A stretch of DNA of 64,000 bases from Vallitalea guaymasensis (lineage in GTDB: Bacteria > Bacillota > Clostridia > Lachnospirales > Vallitaleaceae). The translations under genes and the position numbers were made by a program. This document shows positions 63,807 to 64,000 of the stretch, in pieces. The stretch is taken from contig NZ_CP058561.1 in the NCBI RefSeq assembly GCF_018141425.1, positions 4,774,001 to 4,838,000 of the forward strand. Reading direction: 5' to 3'. Within the stretch, counting starts at the first letter, position 1. The number at the start of each line of letters is the position of its first letter. The notes beneath the pieces were generated by a model, which made no database searches, was not told where the DNA came from, and saw nothing but the letters and a program-made list of their open reading frames with translations.

Positions 63807-64000
63807 TTATAAATCTCCCTTCTTCTTTGCAGGTATATGAATTGTCACCTTGGTTCCAACATTTTTTTGTGAGGATATTTTTAGTCCATAAGAATCACCA
63901 TATACTATCCTCAATCTTTCATGAACATTATATATTCCTATACTAGTAGGCTGTACCTCATGCTCAAGAGCCAATTTTATATTATTTAGAGTACTTTCTT
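63807..64000 (-). CDS. YesM-type sensor histidine kinase, C-terminal fragment (cut by window edge)
   Basis: Reading the minus strand from the right edge gives VQPTSIGIYNVHERLRIVYG, then DSYGLKISSQKNVGTKVTIH and the end PAKKKGDL-stop. This is the last part of a HATPase_c domain of LytS/YesM kinases (G2-box-like GIYNVHERL, then GTKVTIHIP). The stop codon abuts the ATG of the response regulator with no gap, and the regulator's ribosome site GGGAGAT lies inside this gene, indicating tight coupling. The start and sensor domain are outside the window. Confidence 0.9.
   Translation of the reverse strand, partial: ESTLNNIKLALEHEVQPTSIGIYNVHERLRIVYGDSYGLKISSQKNVGTKVTIHIPAKKKGDL

Noticed and set aside
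1-64000. tRNA and rRNA genes
   Set aside because: No cloverleaf with the conserved GGTTCGAATCC-type arm or rRNA segments was noticed on either strand; a covariance scan would be needed to be certain.

Overview
The window looks like chromosomal DNA from a low-GC (roughly one third GC by eye), spore-forming Clostridia, most like the Lachnospirales/Vallitalea-type lineages. This rests on the AT-rich codon use, strong GGAGG ribosome sites with many TTG and GTG starts, a SpoVB-type flippase, T-box leaders, a SCIFF peptide with its maturase, and the gene order tgt-yajC-SCIFF-secDF-recJ-apt-relA-dtd-hemZ-hisS-aspS. The species is inferred, not shown.

Layout. 1-2.9 kb: AraC regulator, ThuA-like protein and Gfo/Idh oxidoreductase, probably sugar catabolism. 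3.1-7.2 kb: SpoVB-type flippase, LspA signal peptidase and a lipoprotein hydrolase. 7.2-9.1 kb: a decayed IS30 transposase and an array of 20-bp-period repeats. 9.2-14.7 kb: accessory genes (DUF2975, small XRE regulator, DUF4173 membrane protein, lipoprotein, unknown coiled-coil protein, 67-aa protein) with two palindromic elements between them. 14.7-18.3 kb: CPBP protease and a GntR-controlled ABC exporter operon. 18.3-21.4 kb: zinc/manganese ABC importer divergent from a Fur-family regulator, with a 23-bp palindrome over the importer promoter. 21.4-25.1 kb: aroC and a PAS-GGDEF-EAL protein.

25.2-42.6 kb is a mostly housekeeping run on the plus strand: tgt, yajC, (PHP phosphoesterase on the other strand), TIGR04086 membrane protein, SCIFF peptide and its radical-SAM maturase, secDF, recJ, apt, relA, dtd, an MBL hydrolase, hemZ and a YARHG lipoprotein. 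42.6-49.6 kb is a complete trpEGDCFBA operon. Its leader has one T-box Stem I with a TGG specifier followed by two successive antiterminator/terminator modules. 49.6-53.1 kb is hisS-aspS behind a classical T-box whose specifier loop reads GACAC, so Asp (GAC) and His (CAC) codons overlap. 53.2-64 kb returns to accessory functions: two AraC regulators, a URO-D-family protein, RseC-like protein, AEC transporter, nucleotidyltransferase, GH38 alpha-mannosidase, and a YesN-type response regulator with the end of its YesM-type kinase cut by the window edge.

The most interesting signals are non-coding: the two T-box leaders, the 20-bp repeat array, a family of intergenic palindromes (two share a 14-nt loop), and a 49-bp dispersed repeat before yajC and hemZ. 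No tRNA, rRNA or CRISPR array was seen. All calls come from reading the sequence; no database search was run.
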